Notes: a model not told the origin generated them from the sequence alone. 56,131 bases of DNA from Prochlorococcus sp. AG-347-E03 (GCA_003279115.1 QCBG01000008.1:1-56131), one strand, 5' to 3'; shown: positions 18,215-27,587, counted from the stretch's first letter. Numbers and translations: made by a program.

Positions 18215-19036
18215 ATGGAAAATGTTTTAAACCCAATATTTCTTTTTATATTTGGATCTTGTATTGGGAGTTTTTTGAATGTGTATAGATTTAGATATCC
18301 AAAATCAATTTCAATAGTTTATCCAAGAAGCTTTTGTCCAAAATGTAAAAAAAAGATACCTTGGTTTTTAAATATTCCAATAATTTCTTGGTTATTTTTA
18401 AAGGGTAAATGTAAGTTTTGTAAATCTAATATTTCATTCCAATATCCATTCATTGAATTTATAACTGCAATGTTAATTACTTCAAATATTTTTGCGATTT
18501 CTCATTTTTCGCCTAATCATTTCGTGAATTTAATTGGATTAACTTTCTTTTCTTCTTTATTAATTGCTGCCTCACTTATAGATCTCGATAATTTAGTTAT
18601 TCCAAATAATTTATTGCTTTTCGGTTCAATATCTGGATTCATTTTTAATCTAGTTACGAGGAAAATTTATTTTGGAGATAATTTTTTGACAATAATTTAT
18701 AAATACATTCTCCTATCAATTATCTTTTTGATATTATTTGAAGTTTTTAACTTTATCCTCTCGATGATTATTAAAAAAGAAGCTTTTGGTTTTGGTGATA
18801 GTAAATATTTATTTATGATATCAACTTGGTTAGGAATAGAAGGTGCATTAATTACTTTTATTTTATCAATTTATATAGGTGGCATTATTAGTATTTTATT
18901 AATATTATTGAGATTAATACCTAGAAAAGGAAAGATCCCATTTGGTCCATATTTATCTTTATCAGCTTATGTTATTGGTATGATTGGTACTGAAAAAGTT
19001 TTTTTAATAATTAGAGACTTTTATATGATTCGATGA
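18215..19036 (+). CDS. pilD: Type IV prepilin peptidase / N-methyltransferase (PilD)
   Basis: This inner-membrane enzyme cleaves prepilin leaders and methylates the new N-terminus. The 273-residue length and layout are complete. The cytoplasmic zinc-type loop has the four cysteines C41, C44, C66 and C69. The aspartyl-protease pair is D123 in SLIDLDNLVIP and D195 in FGFGDSK, the canonical GxGD. About eight membrane helices are present, and PFGPYLSLSAYV near the end is also typical. It is the only prepilin peptidase in the window and directly precedes the prepilin genes it should process. Confidence 0.96.
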   Translation: MENVLNPIFLFIFGSCIGSFLNVYRFRYPKSISIVYPRSFCPKCKKKIPWFLNIPIISWLFLKGKCKFCKSNISFQYPFIEFITAMLITSNIFAISHFSPNHFVNLIGLTFFSSLLIAASLIDLDNLVIPNNLLLFGSISGFIFNLVTRKIYFGDNFLTIIYKYILLSIIFLILFEVFNFILSMIIKKEAFGFGDSKYLFMISTWLGIEGALITFILSIYIGGIISILLILLRLIPRKGKIPFGPYLSLSAYVIGMIGTEKVFLIIRDFYMIR

Positions 19037-19119
19037 TTTATATTTTTAAATATGATAAATGTATTATTTATAAATAATTTGGTAATATAAATATGAAATA
19101 GCTTAAACTTGCATATAAG

Positions 19120-19530
19120 ATGTATAAAACTTTAATTAAAAATGTAATTCTAATAACTTTGCCAATAATCACGTTAAGTTCAGATTTTGCTCATGCTCAC
19201 AAAAAATTTAATACAGAAAATAAAGAAAATATTGAAGTTGAAAATCAAAATAATAAACAATCCATAAATCAAGATACTATTAGTTTAGAAGATAAAATTG
19301 ATAAGAATTTTGAAAATTTTCAAAGTTTTGAAGATAGTGTAAAACCCGAGAATCAGTTCTTAAATCTATTTGGGATAAATGGGTTTGCTGATCAAAGACT
19401 TAAAAACAGCTCATTTAAATTGTGGGATACTTTCGAAAAAGAAATGTCAAATCAAATAGGCAATAAAAAATTAAGAGGCACAGATATCAACAATACTTAC
19501 AATGGCAGTTTGAAGACTCTTGGAAATTAA
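19120..19530 (+). CDS. Exported hydrophilic protein within the pilin cluster
   Basis: The 136-residue product has a signal peptide ending near FAHAH (about residue 27). The mature protein is very polar, rich in Asn, Lys, Glu and Asp, without Cys. It looks partly disordered in 30-60 and more ordered near FLNLFGINGFADQRLK (about 82-97). No known family. It lies between pilD and the first prepilin gene on the same strand, so I infer a periplasmic accessory role. It may be fast-evolving. Confidence 0.58.
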   Translation: MYKTLIKNVILITLPIITLSSDFAHAHKKFNTENKENIEVENQNNKQSINQDTISLEDKIDKNFENFQSFEDSVKPENQFLNLFGINGFADQRLKNSSFKLWDTFEKEMSNQIGNKKLRGTDINNTYNGSLKTLGN

Positions 19531-19592
19531 TTTAAAAAATTAGCTACTATTTAATAACGAGCTAGAGGAAGTTTTGAAGTCTTACTTATTAA

Positions 19593-20252
19593 ATGATCAA
19601 TAACCTACAAAGAGTTCTTTTGAAAAAGATTTATAAAAAAAATATTGAAAAAGGATTTACCATAGTTGAATTACTTATAGCTGTAGCAATAATTGGTTTC
19701 TTAGCCAGCATTGCTGTTCCCAGCGCTCTTAAATGGGTTGACAGAGAAAAGCAAAATTCATATATAAGAGAATTAATTAGTTATTTAGAGCTTGTAAAAA
19801 AAGAAACTCGTAGATGGAATGGTACTTGCGCTATTCAAACTAATATTTTTGCGACTAACCCACCTGATCCATTTGATCCTAGAAAAAAAATACCCTTGAA
19901 TGCATTTAATGTTAAATGTTCTGGTATGGACCAATCAAATAAAAAAAATATTATAAGTAGAGTTCCCAAAATAGAATCAAAAGTTTTTCAAGAAGTTAAT
20001 CAAAGGAATTTCAATTTCACTCCAAAGGGCCATCTTTCTATTCCTGGCAATCAAGATTCGCTTGTGATAATAGTGGGTGGAAGGCCAGATACAAATGTAA
20101 ATTTGTATGAAAGACCTAAATGTATAATTCTTGAATCTCCTATAGGAATGATTAATACAGGCATTTATCAAAATACTATGAGATTTTATTCTGGCAGATT
20201 TGGAAGTAGCCAAAATTCAAGTTTGAGAAAACAAACTTGTAAAGCCCTTTAA
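19593..20252 (+). CDS. Type IV prepilin-like protein, GspH/FimT-like
   Basis: A 219-residue minor pilin or pseudopilin. The leader of 21 residues ends in EKG, and cleavage is expected between G21 and F22. The hydrophobic helix FTIVELLIAVAIIGFLASIA has the +5 glutamate E26 needed for methylation and assembly. The globular part has Cys in GTCAIQ, VKCSG, PKCIIL and QTCKAL, pairing into two likely disulfides, and a central NFTPKGHLS segment typical of GspH/FimT-like subunits. Expected to join the pilus, perhaps in the initiating tip complex with the other minor pilins downstream. Confidence 0.9.
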   Translation: MINNLQRVLLKKIYKKNIEKGFTIVELLIAVAIIGFLASIAVPSALKWVDREKQNSYIRELISYLELVKKETRRWNGTCAIQTNIFATNPPDPFDPRKKIPLNAFNVKCSGMDQSNKKNIISRVPKIESKVFQEVNQRNFNFTPKGHLSIPGNQDSLVIIVGGRPDTNVNLYERPKCIILESPIGMINTGIYQNTMRFYSGRFGSSQNSSLRKQTCKAL

Positions 20253-20305
20253 ACTCACTAGTTATTTTTGGTATAGCTTGTTACCATAAATCAATAATTA
20301 ATCTT

Positions 20306-20320
20306 AAAAGTATGACTTTT
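20306..20320. repeat. Short perfect inverted repeat upstream of the pilin promoter
   Basis: AAAAGT ATG ACTTTT forms a 6-base-pair perfect dyad with a 3-base spacer, directly before the -35 element of the pilin promoter. It lacks a T tract, so it does not look like a terminator; an operator is possible. Confidence 0.35.
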
Positions 20321-20322
20321 AC

Positions 20323-20351
20323 TTGTGTAAAAAGTGATGTTTTCTTATTAT
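20323..20351 (+). promoter_or_regulatory. Candidate promoter of the major pilin gene
   Basis: TTGTGT at 20323-20328 and TATTAT at 20346-20351 are spaced by 17 bases, a good sigma-70-type arrangement. Transcription would start near 20358 and leave a leader of about 20 bases before the ATG at 20378. This gives the likely major pilin its own strong promoter inside the cluster. Prediction from sequence only. Confidence 0.55.
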
Positions 20352-20377
20352 ATAAAAATTAAGAACTTTAATAATCA

Positions 20378-20938
20378 ATGGCGCTAACATTCAAGAAGCA
20401 ATTAATTAACTATCTTTCAAAAAGGAAATTTAAATCTCAATCAGCGTTTACACTCGTTGAATTAATTGTAGTTGTGGTCATCATCGGAATACTATCTTCA
20501 ATCGCAATTCCTAGTTTCCAAAATGCAAGTGATAAAGCCAAACAAAAGGAGGCTTCAACTCTTATTGGATCTTATCTTAAGGCTGCGCAAGCTTACTACA
20601 CAGAATATGGTCAACTAGCTTACAGAGCAGCTGATTTAGGGCAATATGTTGCAGTTTCAGCTTGCAGATATGGCAATGCCCAGCAATGTAAGACTAATAC
20701 TAATGCAATTGTTAACTATTCAAATTGGGGCGGAACCTCTTGGTATTCACCAACAGGTAACTACCAAATTAGGTTAATTAGAAGCGGTAGTACTAGGCTA
20801 AATATTCTAGCTTATCCAAGATCAGCCTCTGGTTTAGGAGCTGTAGGTTGTTACAGCACGACAACAGGAGCTACTAAGCTTAATGAAATGGCAGGTAATC
20901 AAAAAGGAACTGGTCCAGTAAGAGCTATCAATTGTTGA
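20378..20938 (+). CDS. Type IV major pilin-like prepilin (PilA-like)
   Basis: A 186-residue prepilin. The leader is basic and ends QSA; the mature protein would begin at F24 with FTLVELIVVVVIIGILSSIAIP, including the +5 glutamate E28. The residue before cleavage is Ala, not the usual Gly. The alpha spine continues (ASTLIGSYLKAAQAYYTEYG), as in cyanobacterial PilA. The globular domain holds paired cysteines in SACRYGNAQQC and GCYST...INC. Its own candidate promoter and compact size suggest the main structural subunit, although minor-pilin status cannot be excluded. The 767-aa PilX/HpsA-like gene starts 21 bases downstream. Confidence 0.88.
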   Translation: MALTFKKQLINYLSKRKFKSQSAFTLVELIVVVVIIGILSSIAIPSFQNASDKAKQKEASTLIGSYLKAAQAYYTEYGQLAYRAADLGQYVAVSACRYGNAQQCKTNTNAIVNYSNWGGTSWYSPTGNYQIRLIRSGSTRLNILAYPRSASGLGAVGCYSTTTGATKLNEMAGNQKGTGPVRAINC

Positions 20939-20959
20939 TTTATATAAAAGTTTTGTCTG

Positions 20960-23263
20960 ATGCATGAAGAAGATACAACTTATAAGAGAGATAAAAATAC
21001 CTTTTTACAAAAATATCTTTTAAGAATTGTTTCTCAAAAAGCGTTTGCATTACCACAAATATTAATACTTGCTATTGGAATTACGGTTACTTTAGTTGGT
21101 TTGATGAATGCATCTATAAATAGACTTTCTACATCAAATCTAAGTAATAAAGAGTTGCAAGCAAAAAATGCAACAGAGTCAGCGTTCAATGCCGTTAGAT
21201 CACTTTTGAATAATAGTAAATCAGGAGCTTATTATTATTATTGGTTGATGAAATCTTGTTCCTCGACTATACCTAGTTCCAAAGTTAATAGTGAGTGCCC
21301 AACTTTCGGAGGCGGAAGATCTGGTTCTCAATGGCCTGGTCAACCAATTCTTGGAATGTTTAGAGATCCTTCAAAAATATATTGGTCTGATACTAATAAT
21401 GAATATTGTGCTGGCAATAGCCCATCTACCTGTAAAGGTAGGCCAGTTGCTCCATCATGCTACTACCTTGGTCGAAGAGGGAAAAGTAATTCCATAGATT
21501 GGAATTTCTCATCTAATGCCCTTAGTCAATTAATAAATGGGACTGAAAAATTAATAGAATCTAGTAAAAATAGTTCTAATGTTCAAAGTTTCGATATCAA
21601 ATCCACAGATTTTGTAGGTGATGAGGAAGGTGGCGAAAATTCAATTGTGCTAACAGGTTTTAATTCAATACCTACAAATATCAAGAATGGAGTGAATGCT
21701 AGTAACAAAGTTAGAGCTAATGTTCAAGTGTATAGAAGAATCCCTGACTCTGGATTTGCATTTTTAAGTGCTGGAGAAAACTTTAATGATAAAGATTCGT
21801 TATTCCTTGGGAATTTTAATATGAAAAACCAGGATCAAGCTGGTTCTATTCTCTGGAGAAAACACATTAATCCCCTTAGAGACTATATTGAATGTCCACA
21901 AATTAAAAGCAAATCAGGAATTAACGATGTGACTAAATTACCTGATGAAAGCAGAAACAAAGGAGGCTTATGGGTTCAACCTTTAAAGTTACCCCCCAGA
22001 CCTAAGATTGTTAATCAAGGAGCATTAGGGAGTTTATGGAATCCTTCTCCTAATCCAATTATTTGTTTAAAAGATGGCAATACAAGATATTTCAATTCCA
22101 ACTGCACATTTTTAGAATCTGCAGGTTATACAAATTATAAAAATAAGGATAGGACTTATACAATTGATGATTTAGTAGTGAGAGGAAAAGATGCTTTCTT
22201 TGGTGTAGTTACTAACGATACTTCTAAAGTTACTTTGATTGTTAAAGGTTCAATTGATTTAAGTAATGGAGGAAGAATTTGTCATAGAAATAATTCAGCT
22301 GGTGCAAGTTGTGGATCTGGTAAACCAGAAAATTTAGCAATAATATTTCTTCAACCTAGTCAAAATACAACTAGTAAGCAGAGATTATTTTGTTCTCCCA
22401 ATGGTGGCATAGGTTACAAAAAAGATCCTAACAGGAACATATCTTCTATTCATCCTAATAATATCCCCTTTAATACTTTAAACGTAAGTGCAACTGGAGA
22501 TAGAGACGAATCTTTTAGTGCATTTGTTTATGCCCCAGATACTACTTTCTCAACAGGTACACCTAAAACTGAATATTATTCAAGAGCAATTATAAGCTCC
22601 TCAAATACAACAATACCTGCACGACTTGTAGCCACTACAAAAGGGGTTTACTCTTTTATCTTTAATCCTGGAGGTTCAGTAATTGAAAGAACGCCAATCC
22701 CATTTAGAAATATTAATGGTGATTTGATTCCATATACTACTGATGCGGATAAGAATTCCTGGGATAGGAGAAGACATGGATTTGATGATACCTATATTAT
22801 TGCTGTTGGGAAAAAAGGATATAGTCCAAGACCAGATGTGAATAATTTGATGGATGAAATGGCATTGGTTTGGGATTCAACTACAAAAAATTATTTTTTA
22901 GTTGGTTATCAAATTCAAGGTAGAGAAGTAAGGTTTGTTGATAGAAATATCAATGGAAAGTTATGGAGATATAACCTTGGAAGAGATCCTAGGAGGAGAG
23001 ATAGTCGTGGTGATCAATTTATACATCATTTTGGGATGGAACTTAGAAGGGTTTCAAGCCTTCCAAAAGATAAGTATTTTAAAGGTTCTGCATGGGTAAA
23101 AAATGCATGCTTTGATGAACATGGCAAGATTGTTTGGGATTTCGATAACGATTACAGTACAAATCTTGTTAAAAGATATAATAATTCTAAATATAATTTT
23201 GGAGTACCTTACTATAGAGGTAAAACTATAGAGGCTTGGGATACATTAAGGAGTTTTAATTAA
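20960..23263 (+). CDS. Large PilX/HpsA-like prepilin-related protein
   Basis: The 767-residue protein has a type III-like N-terminus: a basic leader ends SQKA, and FALPQILILAIGITVTLVGLM follows, with Ala at -1 and Gln in place of the +5 Glu. A helix with NLSNKELQAKNATESAFNAVRS follows, as in PilX/GspK-type and the cyanobacterial HpsA-type proteins. The large exported body contains a region around TLIVKGSIDLSNGG and SAFVYAPDTTFSTG that resembles the beta-solenoid end of PilX-like proteins. The C-terminal third (about 580-767) is unfamiliar, rich in Arg, Asp and Trp. It likely caps or decorates the pilus, or works in surface polysaccharide. Same operon as its neighbours; the next gene starts 7 bases on. 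Confidence 0.78.
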   Translation: MHEEDTTYKRDKNTFLQKYLLRIVSQKAFALPQILILAIGITVTLVGLMNASINRLSTSNLSNKELQAKNATESAFNAVRSLLNNSKSGAYYYYWLMKSCSSTIPSSKVNSECPTFGGGRSGSQWPGQPILGMFRDPSKIYWSDTNNEYCAGNSPSTCKGRPVAPSCYYLGRRGKSNSIDWNFSSNALSQLINGTEKLIESSKNSSNVQSFDIKSTDFVGDEEGGENSIVLTGFNSIPTNIKNGVNASNKVRANVQVYRRIPDSGFAFLSAGENFNDKDSLFLGNFNMKNQDQAGSILWRKHINPLRDYIECPQIKSKSGINDVTKLPDESRNKGGLWVQPLKLPPRPKIVNQGALGSLWNPSPNPIICLKDGNTRYFNSNCTFLESAGYTNYKNKDRTYTIDDLVVRGKDAFFGVVTNDTSKVTLIVKGSIDLSNGGRICHRNNSAGASCGSGKPENLAIIFLQPSQNTTSKQRLFCSPNGGIGYKKDPNRNISSIHPNNIPFNTLNVSATGDRDESFSAFVYAPDTTFSTGTPKTEYYSRAIISSSNTTIPARLVATTKGVYSFIFNPGGSVIERTPIPFRNINGDLIPYTTDADKNSWDRRRHGFDDTYIIAVGKKGYSPRPDVNNLMDEMALVWDSTTKNYFLVGYQIQGREVRFVDRNINGKLWRYNLGRDPRRRDSRGDQFIHHFGMELRRVSSLPKDKYFKGSAWVKNACFDEHGKIVWDFDNDYSTNLVKRYNNSKYNFGVPYYRGKTIEAWDTLRSFN

Positions 23264-23270
23264 TAAAGAC

Positions 23271-23873
23271 ATGAATAAATTAATAAATAAAGTAAACAAA
23301 AAATATATTTCAAATGAAAGAGGTTTTGGTTTGAGCGAAACCATCCTAAGTTTTCTATTGCTTTCTTTTATTACAACTTACGCTCTATATTTTGTTTCAA
23401 TGAGACAGTCAACTTTGTATAAAGCAAATTTAAATAATGCTGTTAATGATGAAATCAGAAGAGATATAGAGAAATTAAAGTCGGAACTTTGGTATCAGCA
23501 TTTTAATTCTCCTACTGCAGGGAGAGCTGCTTCCTATTCAACTGAAGATATAAAATATATAAGATATTGCAGAGACGTATTAAATACATTCTATGAATTA
23601 CCAAGTTGGAGGAATAGAGTTTGGACTCCTGGTTCAAATAAAAATTCTTATTCAGGACAAAAAAGAAATAAGATTTTTTCAGGAGCGAATGTTAAAATTG
23701 AAAGAAAGATTTCTTCTAAAAGACCTTTTAAAAATATTGGTAGCGACACTAGTTTTGATAAAAGTATTGCAGAAATCACCTATAACGTGACATCTAATAA
23801 TAAAACTACTCAATGGACTAGTATCCAATTAAGTAGTGAAGCGCATAGTTGGTGCCCACCTTATTCCCAGTAA
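23271..23873 (+). CDS. Minor prepilin, PilV-like
   Basis: A 200-residue prepilin-like protein. The leader ends NERG, with cleavage expected between G18 and F19. The following FGLSETILSFLLLSFITTYAL has the +5 glutamate E23 and resembles the GFSLIE-type start of PilV/GspI. The polar rest carries cysteines in YCRDV and SWCPP and a Ser-rich, beta-forming C-terminal part. It is tightly packed between the PilX/HpsA-like and vWA-pilin genes, matching the usual pilV-pilW-pilX type minor-pilin grouping. A second good ATG for the next gene lies 5 bases after its stop. Confidence 0.84.
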   Translation: MNKLINKVNKKYISNERGFGLSETILSFLLLSFITTYALYFVSMRQSTLYKANLNNAVNDEIRRDIEKLKSELWYQHFNSPTAGRAASYSTEDIKYIRYCRDVLNTFYELPSWRNRVWTPGSNKNSYSGQKRNKIFSGANVKIERKISSKRPFKNIGSDTSFDKSIAEITYNVTSNNKTTQWTSIQLSSEAHSWCPPYSQ

Positions 23874-23877
23874 AAAT

Positions 23878-25326
23878 ATGTCTACAAATTTTAAATATAG
23901 ATTAATTGATTTTCTTTTAAAAAAGAACAAAAATAATCAAGGGTTTACCCTTGCAGAACTTATAGTTTCTGGATTTGTCTCTTTACTCGTCCTCATAGCT
24001 GGATTTGCTTTTTTGAGGATGAATCTTGAGGTAAATAAATCAGATGAAACAAATCTTAAGTTAGGTGGAAAGATAAATAATGCATTAGATTTTATAGTGG
24101 ATGAAATAAATAGCAGTAAAAAGGTTATTACGAAGATTTCAGATATACCAACCTCATGCAGGCCTTTACCTCCAGGAGAATTAGTACTCGCATTAAAAAT
24201 GCCAGATCAGGCAAAGGATAGTTCTGCGTATCAGTCAAATAACATGTCCTCAAGTAATAGATCAAAATATTGGATCCAAATTTCAAAAGACTGTCCTATT
24301 TTTTATAACTTAATTAGAGATAATTCTTTCAACGTAAGAGGAAAGCCGTCTTACATTTTAAAAAGAACAGGTCCCACAGTTGATGAAAAAGGTTTTTATA
24401 AAGCAACTGATATTAAAACTACTGTTGTATTAAATAAAGTAAAAAGTAGTTTTGGAGACGATATAATTTGTGGATTAAGTTCAGGTAACAAAAGATCTAT
24501 TAAAAAACAAATAAAAGGAATAGTTTTGTGTACTGATGAGAACGGAAGAGGGGCAGAAATTATGATAAATGCAGAAACCCCTCGAAATTATAGTGATTTA
24601 ACAATTACTAAATCATCCGGAGGTTATGTAAGAATAAATGATAAAGATCTATTAAATCTTAGTTCTACATCAGGTGGCGGTAGTGGAGGAATAATACAAA
24701 ATGGATGTCAATTTTTTGGTTCTTGCATAACGAGAAAAAAGTTAACTTACTTTATAGATGTATCTGGTTCTATGTGGTCTAGGAATTCTAAAGGTCAAAT
24801 CCTTATGGAAGTTGCTAAAGAAAAGCTTATTAATCAATTGAGAGCTATACCTACAAATCAAGGTTTTATCTTACAAATTTATAAGTTTAATTCCTACTCC
24901 GTTCCTTTATTTAATGGGGGGCCACAACAATACACGCCAAATAATAAACAAAAAGCTATCCAGTGGGTTTCTAGGTTACGAGCTGGAGGAGGCACCAGTC
25001 CATGGGGAGGCTTGAATCAAGCTATGCAAAGTGATCAAGTTTCTCAAATAACAATTTTGTCAGACGGCATAACTCGATCTAAAGGTACATGTTTCCATAA
25101 TGGAAAATATATGAACTATTCCGATTGTTATGCTGAATATAATTTAAAAAGAGGCCAAACAAATGCTGGAGACGTTGCAATAGAATCCGTTTCTTTGGGA
25201 TATGATTTTTGCTCTGGAAATTCTCTTCCAAGTTGGTTTAGTTATTACCAAAGATATGGATACGGTAAATCATGGTTAGGAGAATTAGCATCAAAAAATG
25301 GAGGAAGTTGTAAACATATTCAATAA
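23878..25326 (+). CDS. Modular minor prepilin fused to a von Willebrand A domain
   Basis: I start this at the ATG at 23878, five bases after the previous stop; an upstream GTG at 23836 would overlap that gene by 38 bases. The 482 residues begin with a PilW-type prepilin: leader ending NNQG (G22), then FTLAELIVSGFVSLLVLIAG with +5 glutamate E27. A pilin-like region runs to about 255, and a Gly/Ser linker (SSTSGGGSGG, 262-271) follows. The rest is a von Willebrand A domain with a complete metal-ion-dependent adhesion site: D294-S296-S298 (DVSGS), T373 (GGGTS) and D396 (LSDG). Extra cysteines at 405, 417, 445 and 478 probably stabilise it. Such modular pilins are known tip adhesins in Gram-positive bacteria, so an adhesive role is inferred. 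Confidence 0.9.
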   Translation: MSTNFKYRLIDFLLKKNKNNQGFTLAELIVSGFVSLLVLIAGFAFLRMNLEVNKSDETNLKLGGKINNALDFIVDEINSSKKVITKISDIPTSCRPLPPGELVLALKMPDQAKDSSAYQSNNMSSSNRSKYWIQISKDCPIFYNLIRDNSFNVRGKPSYILKRTGPTVDEKGFYKATDIKTTVVLNKVKSSFGDDIICGLSSGNKRSIKKQIKGIVLCTDENGRGAEIMINAETPRNYSDLTITKSSGGYVRINDKDLLNLSSTSGGGSGGIIQNGCQFFGSCITRKKLTYFIDVSGSMWSRNSKGQILMEVAKEKLINQLRAIPTNQGFILQIYKFNSYSVPLFNGGPQQYTPNNKQKAIQWVSRLRAGGGTSPWGGLNQAMQSDQVSQITILSDGITRSKGTCFHNGKYMNYSDCYAEYNLKRGQTNAGDVAIESVSLGYDFCSGNSLPSWFSYYQRYGYGKSWLGELASKNGGSCKHIQ

Positions 25327-25370
25327 TTTTTTAGTTTCATTTTTTGCTAATTCTTTAGTTAGTTATTTAT

Positions 25371-27482
25371 TTATGAATCATCGAATGTATTGAGAATTTG
25401 AGGAGTTACTAATATGATTAGTTCTCTCTGACTTTTTGATGAATTTTTATTTCTAAATAATTGTCCAATTAAAGGAATATCTCCGAGGATTGGAAACTTC
25501 GTGATAGTTTCGTTTTCATTAGAATCTAAGACCCCAGTTAAGATAAGTGTATTGCCATCTTTAACACGTATTGATCCACTATCAAGTCTTCTAGTATTTA
25601 AAAGATCAACTGTTGCACAATTTGCAATTTCTCTTTGTTCAGACTTTGAGGATATTGCTGGGGATATTGCAAAAGTTACATATCCATTATCATCTATTCT
25701 TAATATGCGAGCACCAAACGTTAGCCCAGCAATTCCATACTCTAATGTCGCCGCCCCTGATTCAGGATCTACTTCACAATTAATTGGAACTTGAGTACCT
25801 ACTATTACAAAGGCTTCATTACCATATGATCTCCCAATTGTTCCAGCTTTTAATGTGTCATCAATACTGCTCAATGAGACTGTTTCTCCACCTGTACTCC
25901 CAGGGAATTCATTAAGGATAAGGGTAGGATTCGCAATTATTTTTGTGTCCTTTGAAAGGATATCTGCTTTTAATAAATTTATAAATTCCTGATTATTGTA
26001 TTGATTAGAATTATTTGCTGAAGGCGTGGAAGGGAAATTTAGCGCTGTAGGTGGAGTAGTATTATTTATTGTACTTAATAATTGACCACTAGCATTAACA
26101 ATAAATTTATTATCTTGTCTAAAGGCCCAACTATTGTCGATTTTAGTCCCATCGGAAATCTCAACATCTAATAACCTTACAGTAAGTGCAACTTGTCTTT
26201 GTCTTAAATCTAATTGTTTTATATAAGTTTCCGCTACTTTTATTAAATCAGGAGTGCCAACTAATGTTATAGTTTGAAGCCTATCGTCAGTTGTAGCAAT
26301 TAGTCCTAATAATGGTCCCTCATTACCTCCATAACTTCTAACTGAAGTTGTTGATTGTTCGGTAGTAGTTGCGGAAGAAGCAGCTCCAGATACAGACTGA
26401 GATTGACTCGCTCCAGAAGTTACTGCTGTGGTGATTGTATTTGTTTGTGTAACTTTCGCCCCTAAATTTGCTAAGAAAGACGCAGCAGCATTTGCAGTTG
26501 TTTGATTTAATCTGTAAATTCGCGATATTCGTTCTGAAAAAACTCTATCCTGAACATCAGGACCAACATAAACTATTCCATTCTCTAATTTCGCTTCTAA
26601 ACCACTAGACATCAAAATTGAGTTGAAAGCTATAGAAAATGGCTTGTTATTAATTGTCATTGTTATATATCTTGGCGAATCCGAAGCTTTTTCTTCCCCT
26701 CCATTTTCAGTAGAAAAATCATTGGTGAAGGAACTTTCATCACTTTTGTTTTCTAACGATTTGTAGGTAGGGTCGTCCTGTACCCAGACATAACCATAAT
26801 TTGTTTTTGAGATAAGAAATTCAATTGCACTTTTTGCAGTGGCTTCTTTGAAGACCATTGAGACTTCTGGACCTTCTAATTCAACAGTTTTTAAGTTTGG
26901 TATATATGTAGTACCGACTGAAATATCTCCTAAAGGAGGTGCAGAAGCTTTTTGAGGTGAAAGAGCCTTATTTTTTTTGTTATTAACTGAATTTAATGAA
27001 AAAATATTTTTTTCATTCAAAGTATTATTTGATATGGTTTGCTTAGGAAAAATCATTTTTAAAATATTATCTTCAATCTCAAACTCTGGATTAGAAAAAT
27101 TTATCTGATCTAATGGGTTAATAACTATTTTTATAGTATTTTCGTATCCAGAAATTATTAACGTCTTAATTCCAACTGAAGGTATTGATAAACTTTGTAG
27201 GGAGTTAATATTTTCTAAATTTGATGTCTGAATATTTAATGTAATTAAATTGTTTGTGATTTCTTTCTCTAACTTAGGATTAAGACCAATTCCAGAAAGT
27301 AAAATCTCTACATTTTTGTCACTAGAACTATTTGTGCTAAGAACCAATTTATTTTTTTTATTTTCTTCTGTTGTTTTTTCAAAAACATTATTATTATTAT
27401 TTAATTCTTGAGAAATTAAGCTTAAAGAGTTCAATGAAAGAAAACTTAAAGATAAAGTTAGAATAGTAAATATTTTTCGCAT
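25371..27482 (-). CDS. pilQ: Type IV pilus outer-membrane secretin (PilQ)
   Basis: The 703-residue protein forms the outer-membrane pore for the pilus. It has a signal peptide (1-25), an N-terminal beta-rich part (about 35-150), N0/N1-type repeats (KEATAKSAIEFLISKTNYGYVWV near 207-229 and IYRLNQTTANAAASFLANLGAKV near 327-349) and a Ser/Thr-rich insert. The secretin core follows, with QRQVALTVRLLDVEISDGT, LSKDTKIIANPTLILNE and the C-terminal DGNTLILTGVLDSNE ... GDIPLIGQLFRNK ... ELIILVTPQIL. Last gene of the leftward alignment operon, 105 bases after the PilO-like gene. GspD is the related alternative, but the PilM/N/O neighbours and PilT support the pilus. Confidence 0.95.
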   Translation of the reverse strand: MRKIFTILTLSLSFLSLNSLSLISQELNNNNNVFEKTTEENKKNKLVLSTNSSSDKNVEILLSGIGLNPKLEKEITNNLITLNIQTSNLENINSLQSLSIPSVGIKTLIISGYENTIKIVINPLDQINFSNPEFEIEDNILKMIFPKQTISNNTLNEKNIFSLNSVNNKKNKALSPQKASAPPLGDISVGTTYIPNLKTVELEGPEVSMVFKEATAKSAIEFLISKTNYGYVWVQDDPTYKSLENKSDESSFTNDFSTENGGEEKASDSPRYITMTINNKPFSIAFNSILMSSGLEAKLENGIVYVGPDVQDRVFSERISRIYRLNQTTANAAASFLANLGAKVTQTNTITTAVTSGASQSQSVSGAASSATTTEQSTTSVRSYGGNEGPLLGLIATTDDRLQTITLVGTPDLIKVAETYIKQLDLRQRQVALTVRLLDVEISDGTKIDNSWAFRQDNKFIVNASGQLLSTINNTTPPTALNFPSTPSANNSNQYNNQEFINLLKADILSKDTKIIANPTLILNEFPGSTGGETVSLSSIDDTLKAGTIGRSYGNEAFVIVGTQVPINCEVDPESGAATLEYGIAGLTFGARILRIDDNGYVTFAISPAISSKSEQREIANCATVDLLNTRRLDSGSIRVKDGNTLILTGVLDSNENETITKFPILGDIPLIGQLFRNKNSSKSQRELIILVTPQILNTFDDS

Positions 27483-27587
27483 TTTAATTATTTGAAAATT
27501 GATAAAAATTTAATCTCAAATTGTGAATTAATAGTATATATAATAATACTAATTTAGGGGTAAAAATACTAGTTCTCAAAATCATTT

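Noticed and set aside
23836..23877. GTG start of the vWA pilin inside the preceding gene
   Set aside because: It would create a 38-base overlap and add residues before the basic prepilin leader; ATG 23878 stands right after the previous stop.
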